Of a DNA stretch of 35,491 nt, positions 14,360-22,831 are shown in pieces; position 1 is the stretch's first letter; the number at the start of each line of letters is the position of its first letter. The translations under genes and the position numbers were made by a program. The stretch is from a virus: positions 1 through 35,491 of the IMG/VR virus record IMGVR_UViG_3300048839_000342. One strand, given 5' to 3'. The notes below the pieces were generated by a model. The model was not told where the DNA came from. It was given only the letters and a program-made list of their open reading frames with translations, and did no database searches.

Positions 14360-16047
14360 CGCATCACCTTGACGGCTTCCATCGCCGCCTCGACTGCCCT
14401 CTCGGCCCAGTCGTCCGAACGCTGTTCCAGCACGAGGTCATGGCACCATTCCCCCGCGATCGCCTTCGCCGCGTCAACGGCGAGCCCGTCCCGATCTTCG
14501 ATCCCGAGAGACATCATCGCCGAACGAATCACGGGCAACAACTGGTCCGCGACCCATTCGCGGTGCTTTGCCGCCCACGACGCCAGCCATTCGCCTTTGT
14601 CCTCGGCCTTGCTCGCCGCCTTCGCTCGCTCCTCACGCACCGCGACCCGCTCGGCCACATTCCCGAAGATCGGTGCGAGGTGGTCGATGCTCCGAGACGC
14701 GCCCTTGTTCTCGTCGTCCGGGGACGCCGGAACGGGCTCCGAAGGCTTCTCGGGCCCCTGCTCCGGCTTCGTGGCGGCAAGGATCGGCATCCCGTCCCGG
14801 CCAACCACCGCCATATTCACCGGATGCCAGTAGGTCTGACCGGCACCTCCGGGAAGTGGGCTCATGCCTTCCCGGCTGCGGATCTCGTCCGCGTTGATCG
14901 CCCCGGTGTTCCGCATTTTCTGATACGCCTCGGCCCGGGACGCGAGGTCCGGGACCGCGAGGCTGTCCAGGTCGAACCGGGCGTACATCCCAGCGTTCTC
15001 CGAGCCGGACAGGATCTTGTAGTCCACCTCCTGCTCGATCCGACGGCACCACGGATGGATCGTGTCTTCCCGGAACTCCGATCCTTGATGCTCGATGTTG
15101 CTGAATGTCGCGCGGTCCAGTGAATACAACTTGTGGGGAGGAACGCCGTACCACCGGGCCACCTCCAGCACCTGCACGCCTCGCGTCTGGATGAACTGAG
15201 CATCTTCGGGCGGCATGCCCACCGAGTCATACGACATGCCCTCTTCCAGAACCGCCGTACCGCTCGAGCCCGAGCCGCCGAACCCCAACTTCCAACTCTC
15301 CCGGAGCCGCATCGCCGCCTGCTCGCCGAGTTTGCCGGGATGCTTGAGCACCCCGCTCGGACGCGCCGAGTTGCCGAAAAACTTGGCCCCGTACTTGTCC
15401 GCCGCGATCGTCAGGCCCATCGAGAGCCGGGCGTACTCCAGCACGCTCAGGCCCCAGAGACCGTTGAATGTGAGGCCGGTGATATGCAGCACATCATCGG
15501 GCGGGATCGCCACGGCCTGCGGGAGCCGCTCAGAGCGGGCCATGTCCGCGTCCGTCGCCACCACATACCGGAGCCGACTATCGAACCGCCGCATCGTCAC
15601 GCGGGACCAGTGGATCGGCCAGAGGGCGACCGCCCGCCCCTGCCCGTCCCGCTGGATCTCGGCCAGCCCGTTCCCCCAGAGAAGGGCATTGGCGATGATC
15701 GCGGCCCAGAAATTACTCGGCGTCATCTCGGGATTCTGGCGGACCGAAAGCATCCGTGCCATCGGCCCGTCCACGATCAACTCCCGATGGATCAGGCCCG
15801 TCTCGTCCACCGTGCGCCGGTAGAGGTGGACGGGCAGTTTCCCGATCGTCGAGGAAATGAGGCTCACGGACCGCCAGACGGCGGAAACGCCCAGCGTGCT
15901 CTCCGCCGTCACGGACTCGCCCGCGACATCCTGAAAAACAGGAAAGATCCGGTCCATGCCGGATTCGCTCGGGCTGAAGGTGTCGATCCGGGACCGTTGC
16001 TCTTGAATCATGCGGTCCCGTAGAAGCACATCCATTGCGCTTGTCAC
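14356..16047 (-). CDS. HK97-type phage portal protein (563 aa)
   Basis: The GTG at 16047 follows GAGGGGG. The N-terminal part has the portal core: TLGVSAVWRSVSLISSTIGKLPVHLY, then LLWGNGLAEIQRDGQG, then VLHITGLTFNGLWGLSVLEYAR, then AKFFGNSARPSGVL and VARWYGVPPHKL. A helical stem region with INADEIRSREGMSPLPGG follows, then a charged linker. The last 120 residues form an extra alpha-helical extension (EERAKAASKAEDKGEWLASW onward), so the protein is longer than the 400-430 residue HK97 portal. It forms the packaging channel with the large terminase encoded just upstream. Confidence 0.93.
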   Translation of the reverse strand: MTSAMDVLLRDRMIQEQRSRIDTFSPSESGMDRIFPVFQDVAGESVTAESTLGVSAVWRSVSLISSTIGKLPVHLYRRTVDETGLIHRELIVDGPMARMLSVRQNPEMTPSNFWAAIIANALLWGNGLAEIQRDGQGRAVALWPIHWSRVTMRRFDSRLRYVVATDADMARSERLPQAVAIPPDDVLHITGLTFNGLWGLSVLEYARLSMGLTIAADKYGAKFFGNSARPSGVLKHPGKLGEQAAMRLRESWKLGFGGSGSSGTAVLEEGMSYDSVGMPPEDAQFIQTRGVQVLEVARWYGVPPHKLYSLDRATFSNIEHQGSEFREDTIHPWCRRIEQEVDYKILSGSENAGMYARFDLDSLAVPDLASRAEAYQKMRNTGAINADEIRSREGMSPLPGGAGQTYWHPVNMAVVGRDGMPILAATKPEQGPEKPSEPVPASPDDENKGASRSIDHLAPIFGNVAERVAVREERAKAASKAEDKGEWLASWAAKHREWVADQLLPVIRSAMMSLGIEDRDGLAVDAAKAIAGEWCHDLVLEQRSDDWAERAVEAAMEAVKVMR

Positions 16048-16072
16048 GGCACCCCCTCGCCGGGCATCCCGG

Positions 16073-17779
16073 CTAGATCACCAGCAATCCACGCTGAGTA
16101 TACACCGATTCTTCCTCAGGCTCGTCACCTTGGATCATCATGCCCAAAGCCATGACCAGAGCAATGACCCCGTCGATCTTCTCCGTGCTCCGCTTCTTGC
16201 TCGGCCTGATGTTGTCCATCCCGTCCCGCTCGATCGTGCAGTTACCCATCATCCATCCGAGAACCGGGTTCCCGCCGTGCGCGATCCGGGCGGTCGCGCA
16301 GAGCGTTTCAAGGTACTTCGTCGGCGTGCTCAGCCGGGATGTGGACTGGTTGAACAGGACCGGCTCCAACCCCTCATCTGTCAGATGCTGGGTCATGTGC
16401 TCCGCGTTCCACGGGTCGAAAGCGGGCCTTCGCACCCCGTGCTCACGGCATGTTTCGAGAACCTCCCGCTCGATCAGGTCGTAGTGAATCCTGGCCCCCT
16501 CGGTGAGTGTCAGATGCCCCGCGTCCGCCCACTGGCGGACCGGAATCCCCCGTAACTCCCGATCGCGTGCGGTGTCCTCGGGAATCCAGAACCGCATCCG
16601 CACACCCACCACCCCCGGTTGCCCGTGCGCGTCCGGCCAAACAAGCGCCATCGCCGCGAAGTCCTCCGTAGAGGCGATGTCCACCCCGACGAACGCGGGC
16701 CGCGACGGGTCGCCCGGATCGGTCCCCAGCCGCCCCCACGCCGCAAGGTCCATCCACTTCTCCGCCTGCTCCGTGCGGATGTTCAGGTGCAGCCGGAGAA
16801 ATGTGTTCATCGTGGCGGGCTGCCGCTTCGCCCGCTCGGACTCGTCCGCCAGATACCCGTCCGTGATCGAGACTCCGAAGTTCGGGTTCGCCTTCCGCCA
16901 GACTTCCGGGTTGTGCGGGTCGTCGGTCCGCTCCGCCTCCCAAATCCCCGGTAGAAAGGTCCAGTCCTCCACCCGGCCATCCCGGACGCCACGGGCGTGG
17001 TCGTGCACCTCGTTGCAGATGCTGGGTCGCTCGTAGTCCGCCGTCGTGATCGCACCCATCAGCGGCTGCTCGCGCGAGCCCCGGCCCGTGTCGAGAACCT
17101 CCCACAGATCCCGGTTCGGCTGCGTGTGCAACTCATCCAGAATCGCCGAATGAACATTGAACCCGTGCTTCGTGTGGGCGTCTGAACTCAGCACTTTGAA
17201 CACGCTGTTCGTCTGCCTGAACACGATCTCATGCTGATAGCAGGTGAGCAGCGCCGCCAACTGCGGCTCACGATCCACCATCGCCCGGGCAACATCGAAC
17301 AGCAGCCGGGCCTGCGCCCGATCCGCCGCGCCGCAGTAGACTTCCGCGCCAGACTCCCCGTCGTTGACCAGCACATGCAGTTGGATGCCAGCCGCCAGCA
17401 GCGTCTTGCCATTCTTCCGGGGAATGTAGAGCAACCATCGCCGGTACCGCCGCGTCCCGTCGTCCCGAACCCAGCCGAACAGGTTGCCGAGAAACGCCTG
17501 CTGCCACGGCTCAAGCCAAATCGGATTGCCCGCCCACTTCCCTTTGATGTGCCGGAGGTACTCGTGGAAGAACCCGATGCAACGGACCGCCAGCCGGGCA
17601 TCGAACCGAAGATCGTCCCGCCTGTGCCCGAACGGGTCGTACCCCGGAAGCATTATCAGCCGTTCGCGCCACCCGTCCGAATCCTCGGGCACCAGGCACC
17701 GCTCGGGCATTTCCATGCCGAGCCAACGAGTGTTGAGGCCCGCGATCCGCTTCGCCACCTCATCGGGGATCTCGAGCAT
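16073..17779 (-). CDS. Terminase large subunit (568 aa)
   Basis: ATG 17779 overlaps the small-subunit stop as TAATG. The ATPase part has RRWLLYIPRKNGKTLLAAG (Walker A, PRKNGKT) and NVHSAILDELHTQ (Walker B with catalytic Glu). The nuclease part has PAFVGVDIASTEDFAAM, then FDPWNAEHMTQ and STEKIDGVIALVMALG, giving the acidic residues of the RNase-H-like fold. This is the terminase group common in HK97-like cos phages, and the HNH gene nearby agrees with that. It cuts and pumps phage DNA into the prohead through the portal. Confidence 0.95.
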   Translation of the reverse strand: MLEIPDEVAKRIAGLNTRWLGMEMPERCLVPEDSDGWRERLIMLPGYDPFGHRRDDLRFDARLAVRCIGFFHEYLRHIKGKWAGNPIWLEPWQQAFLGNLFGWVRDDGTRRYRRWLLYIPRKNGKTLLAAGIQLHVLVNDGESGAEVYCGAADRAQARLLFDVARAMVDREPQLAALLTCYQHEIVFRQTNSVFKVLSSDAHTKHGFNVHSAILDELHTQPNRDLWEVLDTGRGSREQPLMGAITTADYERPSICNEVHDHARGVRDGRVEDWTFLPGIWEAERTDDPHNPEVWRKANPNFGVSITDGYLADESERAKRQPATMNTFLRLHLNIRTEQAEKWMDLAAWGRLGTDPGDPSRPAFVGVDIASTEDFAAMALVWPDAHGQPGVVGVRMRFWIPEDTARDRELRGIPVRQWADAGHLTLTEGARIHYDLIEREVLETCREHGVRRPAFDPWNAEHMTQHLTDEGLEPVLFNQSTSRLSTPTKYLETLCATARIAHGGNPVLGWMMGNCTIERDGMDNIRPSKKRSTEKIDGVIALVMALGMMIQGDEPEEESVYTQRGLLVI

Positions 17780-18240
17780 TACAGCCCCCCGATGGCGATC
17801 GCCTTGCCGCCGTTCGGCGGGGCCTGGATCTTCAGCCCGGCACGATCGGCTGGCGTCAGCCCGAAGCACGCCCATCCATGCTTCAGCCGCATCCACGCCC
17901 GATCCCGGGCCTTCAACGCTGGGTTTTCTTTGATCTCACCCTTCGCGTCCTCGATGATCTCCCCCTCCACCCGGATCAGCAAAGACAGCCGGCGGAACTC
18001 CACCATCGCCGCCGCCAACACACCCAAAGCCTCCCCGTCCATCGGCGTAAGCAGGTTCGGGATTCGCTCCACGAGCGGCAACAGATCCGCGTAGACCTCA
18101 CGCTCAGCCTCGCCGAGCCAATCAGGCATGACCGGACGGCCAGATTCGACGATGACATCATCCCCGCGATTGTTCACGAGCCACGAGCCGCGAAGCCGCA
18201 ACTCCGATGTCGGCGTCGGTTTCGGCCCACGCTTCGCCAC
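17779..18240 (-). CDS. Terminase small subunit, P27 family (153 aa)
   Basis: The family start is evident: MAKRGPKPTPTSELRLRGSW, then a helical body with MPDWLGEAEREVYADLLPLV, MDGEALGVLAAAMVEFRRL, a KENPALKARDRAWMRLKHGWACFGLTPADRAGL block and a short tail. The chosen GTG 18240 lies 7 nt after GGAGG and gives the canonical protein start; ATG 18246 (MKVAK...) lies only 1 nt after GGAGG and is the alternative. It recognises the packaging site and loads DNA on the large subunit. It is the first gene of the packaging/head operon. Confidence 0.9.
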   Translation of the reverse strand: MAKRGPKPTPTSELRLRGSWLVNNRGDDVIVESGRPVMPDWLGEAEREVYADLLPLVERIPNLLTPMDGEALGVLAAAMVEFRRLSLLIRVEGEIIEDAKGEIKENPALKARDRAWMRLKHGWACFGLTPADRAGLKIQAPPNGGKAIAIGGL

Positions 18241-18246
18241 CTTCAT

Positions 18247-18427
18247 GCCTCCGGGACCACCCAACACCCGGATTGAACCCACCCTAGACACCCCTAGAAT
18301 CGGGCATTGACTTTAACGGATTCGGGGAATAAAAATCAACGTTTCCGGGAAACTCCAAAACCCTTGAAAAAGTGCGTATGACCGAAAAGCGGCCCTCATT
18401 CTCGCGCCCCCCTAGGTTTTCGACCCC
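18247..18427 (-). promoter_or_regulatory. AT-richer leader of the packaging operon with candidate promoter
   Basis: This 181-nt gap between the HNH gene and the small terminase contains a stretch of lower GC. On the minus strand TTGATT and TAAAGT lie 18 nt apart (about 18340 to 18311), a possible promoter for the head operon. Just upstream GTTTCC/GGAAAC form a small perfect inverted repeat. In phages with an HNH gene next to terminase, the cohesive-end site often lies in such a gap, so this is also the best place to look for cos; no end sequence can be read directly. Confidence 0.4.
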
Positions 18428-18865
18428 CTACCCCCCCTGTTTGGGCCCCCCCTGTTTGGGTTGCATCTCGCGTGCGGTCTTCCGCATGTGGCATCGGGCG
18501 CACAGGGCTTGCAGGTTGTCGGCGTCGTTCGTCCCGCCTTGTCGCAGCGGGATGATGTGGTCCACCTGCGACGCGGGCTCGGTTCGGCCCTCAGCCATGC
18601 ACGAGCGGCAGAGTGGTTCGCGTGCGAGCGTGAGCGTGCGGAGTTTTCGCCAGTTCGCGCCGTAGCCCGTTTGCGTGTTGTTTGCGCGGCCTTCTCGTTC
18701 GCGGAGCAGTTTCCACCCGCTCGGCCTCTTGGCCATGTTGCGGGGGTGGTAGTAGTCAGGCTTCTTGGGCATTGTCATCCTCCGGCATCGGTCAAGATGC
18801 CTGTATGCGAACGCAGCGAAGGATTCCGTCGTCATCGGGTCGTCATTGTCAGGCTTCTTGGGCAT
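18428..18865 (-). CDS. HNH endonuclease (packaging-associated, 145 aa)
   Basis: The HNH core is clear: CRSCMAEGRTEPASQVDHIIPLRQGG with a zinc CxxC, then NDADNLQALCARCHMRKT, giving D-H, N and H positions and a second CxxC. HNH proteins next to terminase help generate ends in many cos siphoviruses. ATG 18865 (MPKKPDNDD) lies 6 nt after GGAGG. A near-copy of the ribosome site and first codons recurs 93 nt downstream in frame (MPKKPDYYH, ATG 18772), so a shorter product is possible. The 3' end has a tandem 15-bp duplication giving PKQGGPKQGG. Confidence 0.85.
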   Translation of the reverse strand: MPKKPDNDDPMTTESFAAFAYRHLDRCRRMTMPKKPDYYHPRNMAKRPSGWKLLREREGRANNTQTGYGANWRKLRTLTLAREPLCRSCMAEGRTEPASQVDHIIPLRQGGTNDADNLQALCARCHMRKTAREMQPKQGGPKQGG

Positions 18866-19082
18866 GCTCATCCTCCGGTACGATTCTCGGGAGCGGATCG
18901 TGCCTGCGGTACTTTTTCTTGCCGTTACGGTTGGCGTGGATTTCCCACATCATGGCGAGGAACTTGGGGTCGCCTTCAAGTGCCTTGCGGACTATGGCGT
19001 GGCACATGGCGTCCGCGACCTTACCGCCGTCTTTGTCGATGATTTGGAGCAGTCTGGCCTCAAGATCGACTTGCGGCGGCAT
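18849..19082 (-). CDS. Unknown small helical protein (77 aa)
   Basis: ATG 19082 follows AAGGGGGGTG, and the gene overlaps its neighbours by 22 nt on each side. The protein (VDLEARLLQIIDKDGGKVAD, ALEGDPKFLAMMWEIHANRN) has two helices and a basic tail, a shape seen in small packaging or DUF5681-like accessory proteins, but there is no firm family match. Position between the Mom-like gene and the packaging HNH gene leaves either a packaging or a DNA-modification accessory role open. Confidence 0.6.
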   Translation of the reverse strand: MPPQVDLEARLLQIIDKDGGKVADAMCHAIVRKALEGDPKFLAMMWEIHANRNGKKKYRRHDPLPRIVPEDEHAQEA

Positions 19083-19803
19083 GGTTCACCCCCCTTGTTT
19101 CGGCGGGTACGGTTGAAAGCGCCGGGGTCGGATTTGCACCGCCCCCTCCGGGCTGGTTGCCCGGTATGCCGCTATCTGCACTTCCGGCGCGTTTTGGGTA
19201 TGGCTTGGCGAGCGGGAGAACGATATCCTTGGCTCCGGGGTCGAGTGGCAGCACATACTTGTGCTTTCCGGGAGTCTTGAGGCAATATGCTTTGGGGTCA
19301 ACATTTGCGCGAAGCCAAGGGATTGACTGGCCGCCTGCTCCATATCGCGTATGCAAAGTTTTAGGGTGCTCCTTTTTGCCATTGATGACATAGCAATGCA
19401 TCGTTGGCGTTCCGATGTAGTGCCATCCCATCGCCTGATAGATTCCGCCGTGATGGCCTTGCACGGTGTCCGCAAATGAAACGAGAACCCGAAGGCCTGG
19501 GCATCTTTTCCTCAACATTTTCACGGCAATAGATACGATTCTGGATGTTGGATTTTCGTGCTTTGACAGGGCTACCCGCGTCAGTTCGGCAACATCGGTA
19601 GGCTTCATGCCGAAAGGTGAGCCAATGTTTCTGTTATTCCCGCATCCAAAAGTAACGCACCCAACAAATTTTCCATTCTCCCATGCGCCGATGTTTACGG
19701 CCTTGAACTGGGCTGATGGTCTTCCGCTGTAGTGCCAGTTCTCAACCGCATAGCGTGCGGCCTTCGCGCTGCACCAGTCGAGTTTGAGGCTCGCTTTGCT
19801 CAT
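19060..19803 (-). CDS. Mom-like DNA adenine modification protein (247 aa)
   Basis: Residues 1-175 show the phage Mu Mom pattern, a GNAT-like fold that converts adenine to N6-carbamoylmethyl-adenine: YAVENWHYSGRPSAQFKAVN, then ENGKFVGCVTFGCGNNRNIG, then TDVAELTRVALSKHENPTSR, LRVLVSFADTVQGHHGG and IYQAMGWHYIGT. A Pro/Gly-rich tail of about 55 residues is extra. ATG 19803 overlaps the ParB-like stop (ATGA). Sampled stretches (19261-19320, 19501-19560, 19621-19680) average about 45% GC against 60-65% around them, so recent acquisition is likely. The modification would protect DNA from host restriction. Confidence 0.85.
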   Translation of the reverse strand: MSKASLKLDWCSAKAARYAVENWHYSGRPSAQFKAVNIGAWENGKFVGCVTFGCGNNRNIGSPFGMKPTDVAELTRVALSKHENPTSRIVSIAVKMLRKRCPGLRVLVSFADTVQGHHGGIYQAMGWHYIGTPTMHCYVINGKKEHPKTLHTRYGAGGQSIPWLRANVDPKAYCLKTPGKHKYVLPLDPGAKDIVLPLAKPYPKRAGSADSGIPGNQPGGGGANPTPALSTVPAETRGVNHAAASRS

Positions 19804-20327
19804 GCGGGTATGAACTCTTGGCCACAATGCGGGCATGTGATCGGTGATTTCTGGTCCAACCGGCTCTGCTGATCCTCCCCGACGGGCTCGAAGTTCGGCG
19901 GCGTGAGCCCGTCGATCAGGGCCTGCAACTCGTCATCCGAAAACCCCGTGTCGAGGATGTCCTCATCCCCCAGCGATTGCAGCAGGGCCGCGAGGGATTC
20001 ATCATCCCAGCCCGCGAGTTCGGATGTCCGGTTGTCCGCGATCGCGTAGGCGGTCGCCTCGACGCTCGAATCGTCCACCACGATCGCGGCAATGTGGGTC
20101 CAGCCGAGAGACTTAGCGGCTTGCAGGCGTCCGTTGCCGGCCCGGACGATCATGCCGTCCCGCTGCACGACGATCGGCTGCCGCTGGCCCCAGCGGGAGA
20201 GGCTTCGGGCGATCGCGTCGATGTTCCGCTCGGAGTGGGTGCGGGCGTTCGCTGCGTCCGGGCTGAGAGTTTCGACGGGGACCGCGAGCGGGCGGAGGGG
20301 TTCGGCGATGTACGAATGCTTGGGCAT
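19800..20327 (-). CDS. ParB-like (ParB/Srx nuclease fold) protein (175 aa)
   Basis: The N-terminal 100 residues have the ParB pattern: PLAVPVETLSPDAANARTHS, ERNIDAIARSLSRWGQRQPI, VVQRDGMIVRAGNGRLQAAK (the GNGR/GHRR-type motif), SLGWTHIAAIVVDD and AIADNRTSELAGWD. The C-terminus has CPHCGQEF, half a zinc site. There is no partition partner, so a segregation role is unlikely. ParB-fold proteins are frequent next to phage DNA methylases and Mom genes, and here the gene is coupled to the Mom-like gene, so a role in DNA modification or its control is inferred. ATG 20327 lies 1 nt after the upstream stop. Confidence 0.85.
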   Translation of the reverse strand: MPKHSYIAEPLRPLAVPVETLSPDAANARTHSERNIDAIARSLSRWGQRQPIVVQRDGMIVRAGNGRLQAAKSLGWTHIAAIVVDDSSVEATAYAIADNRTSELAGWDDESLAALLQSLGDEDILDTGFSDDELQALIDGLTPPNFEPVGEDQQSRLDQKSPITCPHCGQEFIPA

Positions 20328-20328
20328 G

Positions 20329-20871
20329 TCAGATGCCCCGCACGATCGGCTTGACGCTGGCGGCGGTCCCGCTGTTCGTGGTGACTTCCACCTCGATGTA
20401 GTCACTGCCGTAGTGGTCGATCTCGGCCACGGCGAGCCCGTCGGTCGGGGTGGTCAGGTTGACCTCTCGCACGGTGTTGTCGACGACCACGGCGATCGTG
20501 TCGGCGATGTAGTCGGTCGCGGCGATCTGGTGTCCAGAGACGCCCGTGCGGGCCCCTGCGGTCACGGTGAGCGTGCAAAGCAGACGCGGGATGAAGTTGC
20601 CCCCGGTCGTCTGTTGCCAGCCCCAGACGGCGGCTGAGGCGGTTTCGTTGTTGGCGTCCGTGATCAGGAAGCCGACGCCGACCAGGATTGAGTCCGTGAT
20701 CTCCGGGTCGGAGAAAACGAAGATCCCGTTCGCGGTGTCGGTCGCCGGGGCGGTGAGCCTCGGGGCCTTGTTGGCGCTCGTGGTGAGTGCCGTGCTGTTC
20801 GTCGAGGCGGTGGTGGGAATGTGCCAATCTGTACGCTTGCCCGCGCCTGCGGGCGATCCGCTGCGAATCAT
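20329..20871 (-). CDS. Predicted virion structural protein (180 aa)
   Basis: ATG 20871 overlaps the stop of the LamG-like gene as ATGA. The product is beta-rich with Thr/Ala/Asn turns (TAPATDTANGIFVFSDPEIT, DSILVGVGFLITDANNETAS, YIADTIAVVVDNTVREV). It has no signal peptide or membrane span. The composition resembles head-fibre or tail-appendage proteins, and it is coupled to the LamG-like gene, so the two may form one structure. Confidence 0.6.
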   Translation of the reverse strand: MIRSGSPAGAGKRTDWHIPTTASTNSTALTTSANKAPRLTAPATDTANGIFVFSDPEITDSILVGVGFLITDANNETASAAVWGWQQTTGGNFIPRLLCTLTVTAGARTGVSGHQIAATDYIADTIAVVVDNTVREVNLTTPTDGLAVAEIDHYGSDYIEVEVTTNSGTAASVKPIVRGI

Positions 20872-22760
20872 CGTGCACCTCTGGCCATTTGGCCTCTGAC
20901 ATCTCCGAATCGGTCGCGTGAACGGTTGCCGCTGGGCGCGTTCACGATCAGGCCGTCCTCGAGCGTCTCGGCGTATACGCCGTTCGTGACCGTGATGTCA
21001 CGCGTGCCGATCTCCGCGTCGGCGTCGGCGATCATGGTCACGATCAGGGTGTGGCGATCGACATATTCGACGCTATCGACGGCCACGCCCGTACCGCTCA
21101 GCGTGACCTCGCTGGTCGCGCTGAACCCGAGCCCTGTGATCGTGACCTCCTTGGTCTGGCCCTGCCGGATCGATCCGCCGGCGTCGATCCACGGCTGGAA
21201 GTCGAGGCCGAGACGATCGGCGAAGTACGCCTCGGCCTCGGCGATCTCGCGCGTGCTCGGCAGGTATCGATACGCGACGAGCCCGTAGAGGTCGCCGCCC
21301 CAGTGGGTCGTCCCGCCGGCGGTGGTGCGGAGGATCGTGACCAGCGCCGAGTTCGTGTTTGGCGTGACACCGGCGGTAAGGAATGTGTCCCGGAAAACCT
21401 CCTCGCCGTTCTTTCGGAACGCGAGTTCGGCGTCCTCCCACGCGAAGATCGTGGTGTAGATCCCGGTCTCGTCGGGGTCGATCGTCTCCCCGGAATTGAG
21501 CACGGTGTTCGTGTCGGTGTGCTCGCGACGACCGCCACCGCCCCATTCGTCGGGCGTCTGGCGACGGCCCGCGAACGCCAGCGTCGCCGTCGCCGAGCCG
21601 GTCGAGAAACTGAAGACGCTCCGGTTCGCCGCCGTTGTTGCGGCCGCAGCCCTGGTTACGGCGGCGATCACGACCAGGTATCCGATGCCCGCCGCGATGA
21701 TCGACTGGAAATGCACCGAGTAGGTCGAGATGTCCTGCGACTCGAGGGCATCGTTGCTGCCGTCGCCGCGGATCGCCGGTGCCCCGTTCAGCGCCGACGC
21801 GATGTACAGCGGGCGGCTGGCCTCGGTCGGCTGCCGCCACGCCATGCCCATCGGGGAGATGTCGGGCATCGACGCGATCGGGTCGTTGTTCGAGAGTTCC
21901 AGTTCGTCCGGGTCGATGACGATGCACGGCCAGTCCGCCTGGCCCCACTTCGACGGCGGCTCGTTGGTGCCCGCCGAGATCGCGTACTTCGACCGGAGGT
22001 AGGCGGTCACGCCCGCGATCTCCGAGAGCGTGAGCGGGCGGTTGTAGACGATCACTTCGGCGATCGTGCCGTCGAGCAGCTCGGTCGCGCCGTTGGCGTC
22101 GAACGCGCCGAGCGTTCGGAACCCGGAGTTGGTCGAGGCGAAGTTGCCGCCGGTCCCGTGCCCGTAGTTGATGCTCTTGAGGCCTCCGTCCTGGTAGATG
22201 CGGACCTCTCGATCGGCGCAACTGTGCCACGCGCAGACGATCGAATCGGTGTTATTGGCAAGGCCGCCGACCATGCGAGGGTGATTGTCCGCGAAGTCAT
22301 CGCCGATCCGTGAGCCGTACCGCCAGCGGTTCTCGACGCCGCCACGCGCGTTGAAAAAGAATCGCCCGGGCCCGGACGCCACGGCCCCGTTCACGCCGAC
22401 CGCCAGCACGCACTGCGGCCCGGTCAGCGCCGGGTTGATCGTCGCCACGGCAAAGATCGTGCTCCCCGTCGCCGCGTTCCACGACGCGGCCATCCCCGAC
22501 GCGATGTTGAGACAGTCATCGGTCCCATCGAACTCGACCGTTGGCAGCCCGTTCGGCCCGGCGGTCTCGCGCCAGATGGGGCGCTGATCCCCGCTCTGCG
22601 TCGCGTTCCACCCGTTGCCGCTGGAATCTGGCCATGTGGATATGGGGTCGCCGTCGCTCAGCCCGGTGATCGCGTCGGCCTTGAACCACGACACCAGCCC
22701 GCTGATCAGCGCTGGGTCCGCCTCGGGCGATGCGGGATTGATGATTGGATATCCCATCAT
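20868..22760 (-). CDS. LamG/ConA-like tail fibre or receptor-binding protein (630 aa)
   Basis: Two lectin-like domains can be seen. Residues 20-250 begin LVSWFKADAITGLSDGDPIS and TWPDSSGNGWNATQSG and end DGTIAEVIVYNRPLTLSEIA, the standard frame of concanavalin A-like LamG domains. A second copy spans about 260-500, from PCIVIDPDELELSNNDPIAS to LYGLVAYRYLPSTREIAEAE. The last 100 residues (KEVTITGLGFSATSEVTLSG onward) look like an IPT/TIG immunoglobulin-like domain. This points to carbohydrate binding at the cell surface. It lies outside the tail operon. ATG 22760 overlaps a 21-aa frame; ATG 22757 is the alternative. Confidence 0.8.
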   Translation of the reverse strand: MMGYPIINPASPEADPALISGLVSWFKADAITGLSDGDPISTWPDSSGNGWNATQSGDQRPIWRETAGPNGLPTVEFDGTDDCLNIASGMAASWNAATGSTIFAVATINPALTGPQCVLAVGVNGAVASGPGRFFFNARGGVENRWRYGSRIGDDFADNHPRMVGGLANNTDSIVCAWHSCADREVRIYQDGGLKSINYGHGTGGNFASTNSGFRTLGAFDANGATELLDGTIAEVIVYNRPLTLSEIAGVTAYLRSKYAISAGTNEPPSKWGQADWPCIVIDPDELELSNNDPIASMPDISPMGMAWRQPTEASRPLYIASALNGAPAIRGDGSNDALESQDISTYSVHFQSIIAAGIGYLVVIAAVTRAAAATTAANRSVFSFSTGSATATLAFAGRRQTPDEWGGGGRREHTDTNTVLNSGETIDPDETGIYTTIFAWEDAELAFRKNGEEVFRDTFLTAGVTPNTNSALVTILRTTAGGTTHWGGDLYGLVAYRYLPSTREIAEAEAYFADRLGLDFQPWIDAGGSIRQGQTKEVTITGLGFSATSEVTLSGTGVAVDSVEYVDRHTLIVTMIADADAEIGTRDITVTNGVYAETLEDGLIVNAPSGNRSRDRFGDVRGQMARGAR

Positions 22761-22822
22761 CCCACCGCCTTGCCCAGAGAGGTGAGGACCGTGTGGATGT
22801 CGATGCTAATCGTCGCCGCCAT
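22757..22822 (-). CDS. Possible 21-residue peptide before the LamG-like gene
   Basis: ATG 22822 begins MAATISIDIHTVLTSLGKAVG and the stop overlaps the LamG-like start as ATGA. GAGG lies 7 nt before the start. It fills the 72-nt gap between two genes exactly in the coupled style of this genome, so it may be a leader peptide. It is too short to judge coding bias. Confidence 0.4.
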   Translation of the reverse strand: MAATISIDIHTVLTSLGKAVG

Positions 22823-22831
22823 GTCAGGGCC

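Noticed and set aside
19800-20327. ParB as part of a plasmid-type partition system
   Set aside because: No ParA ATPase, no parS-like repeat cluster and no separate DNA-binding domain; the gene is coupled to the Mom-like gene.
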